Shown: positions 1 to 9,114 of the stretch, piece after piece | How the letters are laid out: each line of letters begins with the position of its first letter | Numbering within the stretch: position 1 is the first letter of the stretch | NCBI GenBank assembly: GCA_963931055.1 | Contig: OZ006987.1 | Coordinates: 310,001-374,000 of the forward strand | Reading direction: 5' to 3' | From: Coprenecus sp949297365 | Lineage (GTDB): Bacteria; Bacteroidota; Bacteroidia; Bacteroidales; UBA932 | DNA: 64,000 nt | Notes under the pieces: generated by a model | What the model saw: the letters and a program-made list of their open reading frames with translations, nothing else | Told to the model about the DNA's origin: nothing | The model's database searches: none | Position numbers and translations under genes: made by a program

Positions 1-1296
1 TTCCATTTTACCACAGATTCGCTAGGAAAGACCTATTTCTTCATGGACAGTCCGGACCAGGGAGCGGAGGGCATACCGGGGGAAATCGCGCTGCTGGACA
101 ATGACTCCGTATCGGTGACAATACCGATGCTCGGGGCGGCCTACCAGGGGAGGCTGGTACTGCATGAAGTGCCTCAGGGCAGCAGGCCGTCAGGGGAAAT
201 CCAAGGGGTCTTCACCCAGATGGGGATGCAGTTTCCGCTGGTTCTCCAGATGGGTGTGCCGGTGCTGAACCGGCCGCAGGAGCCGCAGCCGCCGTATCCC
301 TACCGGAGCGAGGAAGTCACGTTCTCCAGCGGGGCGGACGGAGCGGTCATGGCTGGAACCCTCACCTACCCTGTGTGTTATGACGACAACAGCTCGGAGC
401 CCGGGCACATACCCGCAGTACTGATGATTACCGGCAGCGGCCCGCAGAACCGGGACGAGGAGCTATTCAGCCACAAGCCCTTCCTCGTACTGGCCGACTG
501 GCTGGCCCGCCACGGCATAGCCTCCCTGCGCTACGACGACCGCGGCATGGGAGAGTCCGAAAGAGGCACGGTAGAAATCACCACTCAGACCAATATGCAG
601 GATGCCCTGGCCGGCATCAGGTACCTCCGGAGCCTCGGGGAATTCGACAAGATAGGAGCTTTGGGACACAGCGAGGGCGGCCAGATCGTGTTCATGCTGG
701 GAGCCGCGGAGGAGGCGGATTTCATCATCAGCATGGCCGGCCCCGGAATGCGGGGCGACAGCATCCTCGTGGAGCAGAACCGCCTGATACTCACCAAGTC
801 GGGATTCACCCCCGCGTCAGCCGACAACTACAGCCGCGTCCTCGCCGCCATGCTCAGGATGAAAGTGGACGGATATTCCACAGACAGTCCGGAGACACTG
901 GTGGACAGCCTTATAACAGCCCTTGACGCACAGAACATGCCCTTCGGCTCAGCCGCCAACCTCGCCGTTGTCTGGAGCTCCGTTGATGACCCCTGGATGC
1001 TGTATTTCCTCCAGTCCTCACCCGCCCGGGACATTTCCCGGACCACCTGCCCCGTATTTGCCCTCAACGGCAGCCTCGACCTGCAGGTTCCGCCAGTCAA
1101 CTTAGAGCACATCCGCAGACTCCTGCCCGACGGCCCGCATCACCTGATAAAGGAATACTCCGGCCTCAACCACCTGCTGCAGCCCTGCACCACCGGCATG
1201 CCTACAGAATACGGCCGCATCGAGACCACCATTGCGCCCGAAGTCCTGACAGACATCGCGGAGTGGATACTTTCAGTCACTGACCTGAGCCGATGA
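1..1296 (+). CDS. Alpha/beta hydrolase (serine esterase/acylaminoacyl-peptidase-like), 5' end outside window
   Basis: The frame is open from base 1, so the gene starts left of the window; the ATG at 43 is internal because the residues before it fit the beta-rich N-terminal domain seen ahead of this hydrolase fold. The C-terminal part is a canonical alpha/beta hydrolase: an oxyanion stretch LMITGSGPQNRDE, the nucleophile elbow GHSEGG (Ser codon near 670), an acid in NGSLDLQVPP (near 1080) and a catalytic His in GLNHLL (near 1164). Substrate is not evident; relatives hydrolyse small esters or acyl peptides. It converges with the next gene and the two stop regions overlap by 20 nt. Family certain, activity inferred. 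Confidence 0.85.
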   Translation, partial: FHFTTDSLGKTYFFMDSPDQGAEGIPGEIALLDNDSVSVTIPMLGAAYQGRLVLHEVPQGSRPSGEIQGVFTQMGMQFPLVLQMGVPVLNRPQEPQPPYPYRSEEVTFSSGADGAVMAGTLTYPVCYDDNSSEPGHIPAVLMITGSGPQNRDEELFSHKPFLVLADWLARHGIASLRYDDRGMGESERGTVEITTQTNMQDALAGIRYLRSLGEFDKIGALGHSEGGQIVFMLGAAEEADFIISMAGPGMRGDSILVEQNRLILTKSGFTPASADNYSRVLAAMLRMKVDGYSTDSPETLVDSLITALDAQNMPFGSAANLAVVWSSVDDPWMLYFLQSSPARDISRTTCPVFALNGSLDLQVPPVNLEHIRRLLPDGPHHLIKEYSGLNHLLQPCTTGMPTEYGRIETTIAPEVLTDIAEWILSVTDLSR

Positions 1297-3268
1297 GCGA
1301 GAGGGCCTTTGAAAGCACCGGGTCAACCGTGCCGGTATAGACCTCCTCATAAGTAAGCGGCACCTCATAGTCCGGCAGCAGACCGCGTCCGGCAGGATAA
1401 CGTTCGGTCACAGCATCGTCCAGAACACATTTGACGACAGGAATCTGTATCATAATCCTGGAATTGGGCAGCATGATACGGGCAAAGTCATAACCCGTCA
1501 TATAATGATAGCCCGAGCCGGTTTCACGACCGACTGTCACGGCACGGTGATTTCTGGACAATATCGACGGGAAAAGAGTCGCAGCGGAATTCGATGTCTC
1601 ATCTGTAAGAATATACAGACGGCCTTTATAGTTCACGCATGTGTCCGGTGTTATTATGCCGCAGTCGTCATAAGAGTAAAAGCCACTGCGGCCGTGCTCG
1701 CGCTCATAGCCGCTGAAAACAGCCCTTTCCGAATAGTTCACGGAATACCTCAGACTGCTGAAGACCGTATCGTTCACCATACGGTATGAACCGGTATTCA
1801 CCGAGGGCTCTCCGAGCAGATATGATGCGACTTTCCTGACCGCCGCAACTTCACCTCCGGCATTGTACCTTACATCGATTATCATATTCGGCACGTCCTG
1901 ATAACGCGCCAGGGAGTCCGCTATACTCTCCAGGTCCACATCCGTCAAGTCGAACGAGCCGAGACGGAACAGCACCGTATTGTCGTCAAGCATCCCGAAA
2001 CTGTATTTCCCGGAGGCACTCTCCGCCATCCGCTTGTACTGCGCGGTACTCTTCGTCATCTGAGGGTAATACGCACCCGATTCCTCCTGCCGGACCCACT
2101 CATCCTCGATTACAGTGCCGTCTTCCAAAACTACCTCGACCGTTCTTAGAGCATCCACACCGCCATAGAGATACCAGTACTTGACGAGCAGCAGTCTGTT
2201 TACCATGCTTTGGTTGTCCCCGTCATACCCGGAGACCATGTCCCTGCTCCTGCGGCATATTTCTTCGGGCCGCATACCGTCTATGGACACGATCCGCTTG
2301 CCCACATGCTCCCGGTACCGTTCCGATGCATGACGGACAAATACTGTATCGCCAAGTATTCCGGGAATGATGTTCGGGACATACTTCTGAGACGCAACAT
2401 CAACCCTCGGATTCGGTGTCCGGATCCGTATGTGCGAATCATGCATGAGTCTGGATGTAATGGAACTGTACACGATATCGTAAAGATCTGAATAGCTGAT
2501 GTCTCCACTGACCGCTTCCAAAGCCTCAGACCGGAAAGTATCAAACTGCACCGGGGTCACAATCTCATCCATGGACGGAAAAAGTTCCCTGTACGCATCC
2601 AGCAGCACCGATATGTCCTCAACAGCCTGCTCCTCAGTCAGAAACTCCGGAGTTGCCATCTCCTCAGGCTCCAGGAAAGTCGTCGGGATTCCGAACGGCT
2701 CCATAGGGTCATCAGGCCGCCCCTTACTGCCGGTGACAGACAATATAATGTGCGGCCTGTCTATCTTATAATACGCATATCCTACCTTGCCTATAACATC
2801 GCCTTCTTCGACTTTCATTCCGGTCTTCATCGGGATATCACCGGTAAGACCTGAAATGAATATCATCCTGCCGTCATCAAGCCGTATGAATATATCTCCG
2901 CTCACATATCTGTTTGAAACCGGCAGACTATTGAGTTCTCCGGCATCCTCAAGCTCTCCGAGCATTGAGTCGAAATTATCCGAACCGGCATGAAAGGAGA
3001 CGGATTCCTGAAGCGACTTGCGATATCCGACTCCGAAATCAAGTATTACACCGCCGGCAGGGCACAGCACATCGGTACCCTCGGGCGCTGCTACGATAAG
3101 ATCTCCAAAATTCAGTTCCTCCCCGATATACTGCTGCGGAGCGCAGATCACTCCCCGCCCGACATCCATTCCTTTTATCGGCCATAGCCAATGATTCTGA
3201 GCATGAACGGCATTTACGGACAAACACAGAGTAAAAACAATAACAAGATAACTGGCAAAGTGTTTCAT
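1277..3268 (-). CDS. Secreted protein with degenerate M23 (LytM-like) domain fused to S41 C-terminal-processing protease domain
   Basis: 663 residues. An N-terminal signal peptide (MKHFASYLVIVFTLCLSVNA) predicts export to the periplasm or beyond. Residues about 25-200 resemble an M23 peptidase or biotinyl-like hybrid fold (APEGTDVLCPAGGVI, EGDVIGKVGYAY), but the usual HxH is reduced to PHIILSV, so this half probably does not bind zinc and may recognise cell wall or a partner. Residues about 300-640 form an S41/tail-specific-protease-like domain, with the nucleophile region DETSNSAATLF and the following VGRETGSGY turn. No PDZ domain was recognised. The gene is convergent with the upstream hydrolase and shares 20 nt with its end. 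Substrate unknown. Confidence 0.75.
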   Translation of the reverse strand: MKHFASYLVIVFTLCLSVNAVHAQNHWLWPIKGMDVGRGVICAPQQYIGEELNFGDLIVAAPEGTDVLCPAGGVILDFGVGYRKSLQESVSFHAGSDNFDSMLGELEDAGELNSLPVSNRYVSGDIFIRLDDGRMIFISGLTGDIPMKTGMKVEEGDVIGKVGYAYYKIDRPHIILSVTGSKGRPDDPMEPFGIPTTFLEPEEMATPEFLTEEQAVEDISVLLDAYRELFPSMDEIVTPVQFDTFRSEALEAVSGDISYSDLYDIVYSSITSRLMHDSHIRIRTPNPRVDVASQKYVPNIIPGILGDTVFVRHASERYREHVGKRIVSIDGMRPEEICRRSRDMVSGYDGDNQSMVNRLLLVKYWYLYGGVDALRTVEVVLEDGTVIEDEWVRQEESGAYYPQMTKSTAQYKRMAESASGKYSFGMLDDNTVLFRLGSFDLTDVDLESIADSLARYQDVPNMIIDVRYNAGGEVAAVRKVASYLLGEPSVNTGSYRMVNDTVFSSLRYSVNYSERAVFSGYEREHGRSGFYSYDDCGIITPDTCVNYKGRLYILTDETSNSAATLFPSILSRNHRAVTVGRETGSGYHYMTGYDFARIMLPNSRIMIQIPVVKCVLDDAVTERYPAGRGLLPDYEVPLTYEEVYTGTVDPVLSKALSLIGSGQ

Positions 3269-3288
3269 ATCAATCTTTTTTTAATTTC

Positions 3289-5676
3289 TTATTTGTTTAG
3301 TCCCCGGGCAGGATTGAGGGTCGCAGCCCGCCAGCTCTGCAGCGAGACGGACAGCAGGGAGATGAGCAGGACGGCGGCTCCGGAGGCGGCGAAAATCCAC
3401 CAGTCGAGGGTCGTCCTGTAGGCGAAGCGCCGGAGCCAGCCGTGGAGGATGAGCCAGGAGAGCGGAACGGCCACGGCGAAAGCAATGGCGATGTAGCAGA
3501 TGAAGTTGATGTTGAGCATACGGACGATGAGGCCTGCAGTGGCCCCGTTAACCTTCCGGATAGCAATCTCCTTGGTGCGGCGGCGGATAATAAAGGCCAT
3601 GAAGATAATCAGGCCGAGGTCCGCGATAATCAGGCAGAGGAGAGTAAATACCAGCACGAGGTTACGGGCATTGAACTCGTTGCGGTACAGCGACCTGTAT
3701 ATGCTGCTAAGAGGCACGAAGTCGCTCTGGCGGTCGGGAAAAACCTCCGCCCACGCCGCGCTGAGGGCCTGCATGGCCCCGTCCGGATCAGATGTGTCTA
3801 TACGCACCATCAGGCAGAACTGGAAAAGGTTGCGGTGCAGCATGATCAGCGGCAGACTCTCCTCGAACACACCGGTGTAGCTGTAGTCCTCCGAGACACC
3901 GGCTATCACCCCGCTGTTGATATAGTCGAGCGCGCCCTGCCTTATCTCCAGCGGCTGTCCGACCGCCTCCTCCGGCGTACCGAATCCCAATGCCGTCATA
4001 GCCTTGCGGTTGATGATGTAATCCTCGCTGCGGTCGGAGGACCTGCCGGTCGCCCAGAAATTCCGCAGCATCTCCTGCTCCTGCGCCACACCATATCCCA
4101 GCGGTGAGAAGTCTCCGCCCGCCACTATAGGTATGCCGTAAAATGACAGGAATCCGTCCCCGGCCACCATCACCGGCACCTGCACCCACTCCGTCGAGCC
4201 GCCCTTGCGCACACTGACATGGTCCCGTATCGCATTGCCCGGCAACTGGAACGACGTGGTGACCTCCTTGATCAGGGGACTGCGGCCCAGACGCTCCCGC
4301 AGCAGGGGAAATTTCCCCATGGCGTTCTCCGGCAGCCCGCTCATCACCAGCACCCCGCTCCCGTCGCCTCCGGTCTGCACGCTTCCGATGACCTTCATCT
4401 GCCGGCTGATACCCACCGCCAGAATCAGGACGGTAATCACCACCGCGTACTGCACGGCCAGCATCCAGCGGACATTGCCGTAGGAAAAATGCACAGGGCG
4501 GCTGCCATGTCCGGTATTCAGGAAGCGGGTCAGGGCCATGTTCCTTACAGCTGGCACGAGGGCCACCGATACAGTCACCGCTGCGAATATCAAGGATGTG
4601 AGAGCGGTCGGCAGAAGCTCCATCCTGCCCGGAACCACTCCGTATCCGAACACCACAGCGGCCAGAGCCAGGCCGATGACTATTGCACCCACCGCCAGTA
4701 CCAGGGCCTGCAGCGCCTCATCCTTCAGTATCTCCGAGGCCGGAGCCCCGTGCAGGCGCAGGAGCTGGTAGAACCGCCGGTTACTGGAAAAAATGAGGCT
4801 GCCGTTGAGCCAGAGGTTGAAGAGCACGACCACGAGCAGCAGGACATTGGCCCCGACGGTCAGCCAGATATAGGCGATGTTGCCGTTGACGCTCAGCTCC
4901 CGTAGGTTGTGGCTGTGCAGGTGAATGTCCGTCATGGGCATAAGCCCGGCCCGGAGGGGAGCCGCATTCTCGGGTGTCATCCCGCTGACCAGTTCCGTTA
5001 TCATTCTCTCCACCTCCGCTATGTCACTACCCTCCTCAAGCAGCAGATAGGTATAGCAGAACGTATTCATGTCCTCTGGCAGGAGCATCAGCGCGTCCCC
5101 TCTCCAGTGCGAGGTCTCCGGAATATCCTTATAAATACCGGTAATCTGCATCGGGACACCTTCGATTTCCAGGTCAGTCCCCAAGACGCCTCCCGCCATA
5201 TCCTGCATTCCTGCCAGCTTCCGGGCCAGGCTCTCGCTGATTATCACCTGACCGGCAGCCTCCAGCGCACCCGCGGTCGTTCCGCCCTCCACCATCTCCA
5301 GGTCGAATGTCCCGAGAAAATCCCTATTGACACGGAATACCTTTTCCTCAGCTGTCAGGTACGTACCCTGATATTTCAAGTCCGGCCGATACACCTCGTG
5401 CAGTTTGGCGATGGCCCTGACCTCCGGTATCTGGCGGATAGGGTCGTCCGTCATATTGCCCCATACCCTTCCGTCCACCTGTTCCCCCTCCGAGGCCAGA
5501 GTCAGCCGGACGATACGGTCAGCATTCCCATTGTACCTGTCCCAGCTCAATTCCCGCCGGATATAGTTCACCGAGACAAGCAGCGAGGCGAGCACCACCG
5601 ACAGCCCCGCCAGATTGACCATCCGCAGCGACACGTGCCGCCGCAGCAGTCTCATTGCAATTTCCAGATTCTTCAT
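3289..5676 (-). CDS. ABC transporter permease, FtsX/MacB family
   Basis: The start at MKNLEIAMRLLRRH (5676) is preferred over the ATG at 5730 because a Bacteroidetes promoter lies between them. The 795-residue protein has the duplicated layout common in Bacteroidetes: an N-terminal helix (about 15-38) followed by a periplasmic MacB_PCD-like region, a first group of helices from about 265, then a second periplasmic domain and three final helices ending in the FtsX-type pattern RRRTKEIAIRKVNGAT. Such permeases work with a separate ATPase in export or envelope-stress transport, but no ATPase gene lies nearby. The ligand cannot be told from sequence. Confidence 0.85.
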   Translation of the reverse strand: MKNLEIAMRLLRRHVSLRMVNLAGLSVVLASLLVSVNYIRRELSWDRYNGNADRIVRLTLASEGEQVDGRVWGNMTDDPIRQIPEVRAIAKLHEVYRPDLKYQGTYLTAEEKVFRVNRDFLGTFDLEMVEGGTTAGALEAAGQVIISESLARKLAGMQDMAGGVLGTDLEIEGVPMQITGIYKDIPETSHWRGDALMLLPEDMNTFCYTYLLLEEGSDIAEVERMITELVSGMTPENAAPLRAGLMPMTDIHLHSHNLRELSVNGNIAYIWLTVGANVLLLVVVLFNLWLNGSLIFSSNRRFYQLLRLHGAPASEILKDEALQALVLAVGAIVIGLALAAVVFGYGVVPGRMELLPTALTSLIFAAVTVSVALVPAVRNMALTRFLNTGHGSRPVHFSYGNVRWMLAVQYAVVITVLILAVGISRQMKVIGSVQTGGDGSGVLVMSGLPENAMGKFPLLRERLGRSPLIKEVTTSFQLPGNAIRDHVSVRKGGSTEWVQVPVMVAGDGFLSFYGIPIVAGGDFSPLGYGVAQEQEMLRNFWATGRSSDRSEDYIINRKAMTALGFGTPEEAVGQPLEIRQGALDYINSGVIAGVSEDYSYTGVFEESLPLIMLHRNLFQFCLMVRIDTSDPDGAMQALSAAWAEVFPDRQSDFVPLSSIYRSLYRNEFNARNLVLVFTLLCLIIADLGLIIFMAFIIRRRTKEIAIRKVNGATAGLIVRMLNINFICYIAIAFAVAVPLSWLILHGWLRRFAYRTTLDWWIFAASGAAVLLISLLSVSLQSWRAATLNPARGLNK

Positions 5677-5680
5677 ACCG

Positions 5681-5712
5681 CAAACATAACACGGAAAATG
5701 CCTCTCGCCAAA
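5681..5712 (-). promoter_or_regulatory. Bacteroidetes-type promoter for the FtsX/MacB permease, possibly leaderless
   Basis: Read on the minus strand there is TTTG (5709-5712), a 20-nt spacer and TATGTTTG (5681-5688), matching the -33/-7 consensus. Only four bases separate the -7 box from the ATG at 5676, so transcription would begin at or very near the start codon. It also argues against the longer reading frame starting at 5730. Confidence 0.65.
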
Positions 5713-5757
5713 TATCCGGGCAGTTAGCAAGACACGCGTAACTCACTGATTTCCAAC

Positions 5758-5786
5758 TGATGCTGACTTACATTTTGTCAGCATCA
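5758..5786. repeat. Perfect 10-bp inverted repeat upstream of the permease promoter
   Basis: TGATGCTGAC (5758-5767) and GTCAGCATCA (5777-5786) are separated by nine bases. It sits between the 3' end of the TPR/HTH regulator gene and the promoter of the permease. It could be an operator or a terminator hairpin; no T-run follows on either strand, so an operator is somewhat more likely. Confidence 0.45.
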
Positions 5787-5861
5787 ATACCAACACCGCT
5801 TACAGCCGGACGAACAGCGTGAATCAGGTACAGGAAAACTGCAATGCTGACCTGAAAATAT

Positions 5862-7259
5862 TTACTTTCTAGGAAAATTCTGCGCGACGAAATCGGAAAG
5901 GCGCAGGCCCGGAGCTATCTTCCGGGCAGTACGGGTCTTCTGGACATTGAGCGAATGCACGTTGAGACGGCGGACGGCGCAGATGGCTCCGGTGGGAAAG
6001 CCGCATGCCATCAAGGCAATGAGCAGGAGGTCGTTGCGGGTAAGGGACGGATGTTCGCGCTCTATCTCGGAAAGTACCCCGGGATACAGCAGATCGCATA
6101 TCCTCCGGATGCGGTCATGCACCTCTTCTTCGGGGAAATAGCGGTCGAGCATCTTCCGGATGTCAACGGTAGAGGTGCTTCCGTCACCATCCCGGCCGCA
6201 GGCCTCGTTCATCTCGCCGATGAGTGCCACCATATCGCGCAGAACCGACTGGATTCCCTCACCAGCTTCCGCTCCCTCGGATTCCGGAGACACTTCAAAG
6301 GTCTCGATAGACGCTTTCAGAGCGCAATTCTCCAATCTGAGCCTCCGCACCCTGAGCCACAGAATCCCGGCCCCGGCCAGCACCACGGCAAGCACTGCCG
6401 CCAGCACAAGCACAAGGGCCATCACCCGCAGACGGGCCTCCACCGACTGCAAGCGCAGCGTCTCATTCTCGAGTATCAGCCCGGCGAGCCGAAGAGCCTC
6501 CGCATCTGCACGGTTCCCGACATACGTCCCGCCCATAATGACGGACTGCTTCCCGAGCAATTCCTCCCCGATAGTCAGAGCCCTTCCGTCTCCCTCCTCC
6601 CGGGCGAGCCTCATACCGAGAGCAATATCGTCAGCAGCCTGTCCCGCAGCATAGCTGAATAGTACGCGGGCCAATGACAGATATACCTCAGCCGCCTCCT
6701 CCACACCGGTTCTCCGCTCAAGGCTGTCCAGCGCAGCGGCATATTGCTCCGCACCGCAATCCGGCATCAGACTGTACATACTGCCCACGACGGAACGCAG
6801 CAGCCGCATCGCCTCACCGTCGCCTGCCCTTTCAGAAGGCGGAAGTGCATTCCACCAGCTCCCTAGCCCCGCCAGCGTATCCGCCATCTCCTGCCGGACC
6901 GCAGCCCGCATCAGCAGAGCCCGGGCGCAAAGCCTTTTCTGAGCTCCGCTCCGGAAGAACTCCACCACCTCATGCACAGCCGTATCCCTGATCATCGGCT
7001 CGCCGCAGAGATAATCGGCCTCAGCCACAAGCAGCAGATAATAAGCCCTCTCGGCACGGCTCATCCGGATGTCCTTCCCGTCTGCGACAGAGGAAAGCAC
7101 CTGCCTGGCAGCCTGAGGTTCCGAGGCCATCAGCGAGTCCGCAGTCTCAAGCAGCGGCGTAGCCTTTCCGTTGCCGGAAGAGCAGGAAAGTCCGTAGATG
7201 ATAACGGCAGCCGCAAGAGCGGCCACTGCCAGCCGGAATATGTCGATTCTTATTTTCAC
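5862..7259 (-). CDS. Membrane-anchored TPR-like regulator with C-terminal LuxR-like helix-turn-helix
   Basis: 465 residues. An N-terminal hydrophobic segment (about 7-28, ending GLSCSSG; the lipobox fit is poor because of Gly at -3) is followed by a helical repeat region with TPR character (ADSLMASEPQAARQVL, RAERAYYLLLVAEADYL) and a second membrane helix at about 278-303. The end (about 400-460) has the HTH signature of Bacteroidetes TPR-TM-HTH regulators: SLTRNDLLLIALMACGF, then HSLNVQKTRTARKI. This layout suggests a one-component regulator with an envelope-side sensor and a cytoplasmic DNA-binding end. Targets are unknown; the nearest candidate is the permease downstream. Confidence 0.7.
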   Translation of the reverse strand: MKIRIDIFRLAVAALAAAVIIYGLSCSSGNGKATPLLETADSLMASEPQAARQVLSSVADGKDIRMSRAERAYYLLLVAEADYLCGEPMIRDTAVHEVVEFFRSGAQKRLCARALLMRAAVRQEMADTLAGLGSWWNALPPSERAGDGEAMRLLRSVVGSMYSLMPDCGAEQYAAALDSLERRTGVEEAAEVYLSLARVLFSYAAGQAADDIALGMRLAREEGDGRALTIGEELLGKQSVIMGGTYVGNRADAEALRLAGLILENETLRLQSVEARLRVMALVLVLAAVLAVVLAGAGILWLRVRRLRLENCALKASIETFEVSPESEGAEAGEGIQSVLRDMVALIGEMNEACGRDGDGSTSTVDIRKMLDRYFPEEEVHDRIRRICDLLYPGVLSEIEREHPSLTRNDLLLIALMACGFPTGAICAVRRLNVHSLNVQKTRTARKIAPGLRLSDFVAQNFPRK

Positions 7260-7286
7260 GCCCCGAATTTAGCAATAATTTCTCAT

Positions 7287-8111
7287 TCACTCAACAGCCA
7301 GGAAAGCTTCTCCGAGACAGTCGGCGATGTCGCGGCTGTTCATGCTGTTCTGCCCGTAGCGGGAGGCGGCGAGGTCCCCCGCCCTGCCGTGCAGCCACAC
7401 TCCCATGCGGGCCGCCTCGAACGCCCCGTAGCCAGAAGCCAGCAACCCTGTCAGCAGGCCGGTCAGCACATCTCCACTGCCGCCGGTCGCCATCCCGGGA
7501 TTGCCGGTGGTGTTGAATGCCGCCTGTCCGTCCGGAGATACTACTGCCGAATGCGGCCCCTTGACCACCACACAGCTGCGCGTCTGGACGGCCAGGTCCG
7601 CAGCCTTCGCCAGCCTTTCCTCCGCAGTGGCCCATTCACCCACTAAACGGCGGAGTTCTCCGAGATGGGGCGTGAGGATGGAACCTTCTGGCACGAGTTC
7701 AAACAAATCCGGCCCGGCGGCAATGATGTTCAGAGCATCCGCATCCAGGACCATCGGCCGCTGCCATGTACGCAGCAGGCTTCTAAGGGCCGCCTCCGTC
7801 TCAGGATGCCGTCCGAGGCCGCACCCGCATCCTACAGCTGTGTACCGCTCCATATTTGAGGGCAATACGGAAAAATGCCCCTGAGGGTCGCAGTCCACCA
7901 TAGCAGAGGGGCAGGTGCAGTGAATCACCGTCCGTTCGGACTCCGGCAGATGCACCGTCACCAAGCCGCAGCCGGAGCGCAGCGCCCCCATGGCGGCCAG
8001 TACAGCCGCCCCGGCCATCCCTCGCGAGCCGCACACTAAAAGCGCATGCCCGAAGTCACCCTTATGCGCATCCTCCCGCCTCGGCCTCAGCATCCGGCGA
8101 ACATCCTCCAT
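7287..8111 (-). CDS. nnrD: ADP/ATP-dependent NAD(P)H-hydrate dehydratase
   Basis: Cytoplasmic metabolite-repair enzyme that dehydrates damaged NAD(P)HX back to NAD(P)H using ADP or ATP. Ribokinase-like motifs are clear: KGDFGHALLVCGSRGMAGAA near the N-terminus, LTPHLGELRRLVG, and the nucleotide-binding GGSGDVLTGLLTGLLA. It is the stand-alone dehydratase; the epimerase (NnrE/YjeF-N) half usually fused in Bacteria is absent here. The start at 8111 (MEDVRRML) is chosen because it gives the usual short lead before KGDFGH and lies just beyond the end of the upstream dinD; an ATG at 8150 in frame would overlap dinD by 32 nt and cannot be excluded. Confidence 0.88.
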   Translation of the reverse strand: MEDVRRMLRPRREDAHKGDFGHALLVCGSRGMAGAAVLAAMGALRSGCGLVTVHLPESERTVIHCTCPSAMVDCDPQGHFSVLPSNMERYTAVGCGCGLGRHPETEAALRSLLRTWQRPMVLDADALNIIAAGPDLFELVPEGSILTPHLGELRRLVGEWATAEERLAKAADLAVQTRSCVVVKGPHSAVVSPDGQAAFNTTGNPGMATGGSGDVLTGLLTGLLASGYGAFEAARMGVWLHGRAGDLAASRYGQNSMNSRDIADCLGEAFLAVE

Positions 8112-8118
8112 TTCGGTG

Positions 8119-8979
8119 TTATTTCTTTGTAATTGTATCATTTTTATCAACTTTTATCTTCTTCTCATCTGACTTAAGCCTTTTCTCCACCTTTCTCACA
8201 TCCTCTCCTGCCGGAAGACTTTCCGGAACTATCCCACGTCTCAACAGCATCTTCCTCACAGCTGTATTATTGTCCACATGTTCATCACAGATATCTTTCT
8301 GGCCGTAAAGTTCTTTCTGCTGCACATTCACAGAAGTCATCTCCGCCGCAAGATCCTTGGCCTTGATGCTCACTGTCGGTAAAAAATCGGCCAATGGACG
8401 ATTTGCCGGGGCTCCTAATTTACGCTTAAGCAATGCTGTATCCAGCTTAAACAGAGCTTTATCTCCTTTGGAACGGATGATGGAAAAACCACGGGAATCA
8501 ACACCTCTTTCGTATAAAATACCGGACATACGTTTCTCTGTTTCAGCGAGTTTGTTCCGGGCCTGCACGCGTTCGTACTCAAGTATGCGTTTCTGAATGA
8601 GCTCCGCACGCCTGGTCTGAACTGCGAAATAGCTCTGAGCGAAAGCGACTTGCGGCTTCCTGGCATCTCCGTTCTGTGCGATAAGATAACATGCATAGCG
8701 CGTAAGCATCAAATCGTAAAGCTCTCTTTCTGAGCCAGATCCGAGGGAAACCATTTTGCTGACGTCAGCAAAATGGTATAAGACATCCTGACCGGCATTC
8801 CGACATGCCGCCTTGGCCTTCTCCACAATGTTTTCAAAATTCCGCCACTGCGTGTAACCCAGCAACTTAGACAATTCCCTGGCACTCCAGCACTCCACGC
8901 CTTCATAGTCATTGGCGATTGACTCGAACTGCCTGAACAGTTCCATAATCTCATCTGCTTTCATTGTATCACGTATCAT
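8119..8979 (-). CDS. dinD: DNA-damage-inducible protein D (BRO-N-like family)
   Basis: 286 residues matching the DinD family throughout: CWSARELSKLLGYTQWRNFE, ADVSKMVSLGSGSERELYD, LTRYACYLIAQNGDARK, VAFAQSYFAVQTRR, then a charged C-terminal half. DinD of E. coli is an SOS-induced protein reported to modulate RecA; the role here is inferred by homology. Families of this type are widespread on mobile elements, so the gene may have been acquired. The reading frame overlaps only the alternative start of nnrD. The tail is a lysine-rich stretch. Confidence 0.85.
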   Translation of the reverse strand: MIRDTMKADEIMELFRQFESIANDYEGVECWSARELSKLLGYTQWRNFENIVEKAKAACRNAGQDVLYHFADVSKMVSLGSGSERELYDLMLTRYACYLIAQNGDARKPQVAFAQSYFAVQTRRAELIQKRILEYERVQARNKLAETEKRMSGILYERGVDSRGFSIIRSKGDKALFKLDTALLKRKLGAPANRPLADFLPTVSIKAKDLAAEMTSVNVQQKELYGQKDICDEHVDNNTAVRKMLLRRGIVPESLPAGEDVRKVEKRLKSDEKKIKVDKNDTITKK

Positions 8980-9031
8980 TTAAGTTAAACGCATAACTAC
9001 AGCAGGGACGGCTGTGGGACAAAAGATGATA

Positions 9032-9039
9032 CAAATGTA
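9032..9039 (-). promoter_or_regulatory. -7 element (TACATTTG) for dinD
   Basis: TACATTTG on the minus strand, about 53 nt before the dinD ATG at 8979, matches TAnnTTTG. No convincing -33 box. I see no obvious LexA-like palindrome beside it. Confidence 0.45.
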
Positions 9040-9114
9040 AGTATTTAATGCCTGAAAGCAAACAAGGCGTGACATAAAAGTGCCGCGCCCTGAATGGATG
9101 ATATCTGCGGAAGG

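Noticed and set aside
3442..4905. Long plus-strand frames opposite the permease gene
   Set aside because: They are antisense shadows in a GC-rich gene, without promoters or family features.
8119..8979. Prophage indicated by the BRO-like DinD gene
   Set aside because: No other phage gene lies nearby; neighbours are housekeeping genes.
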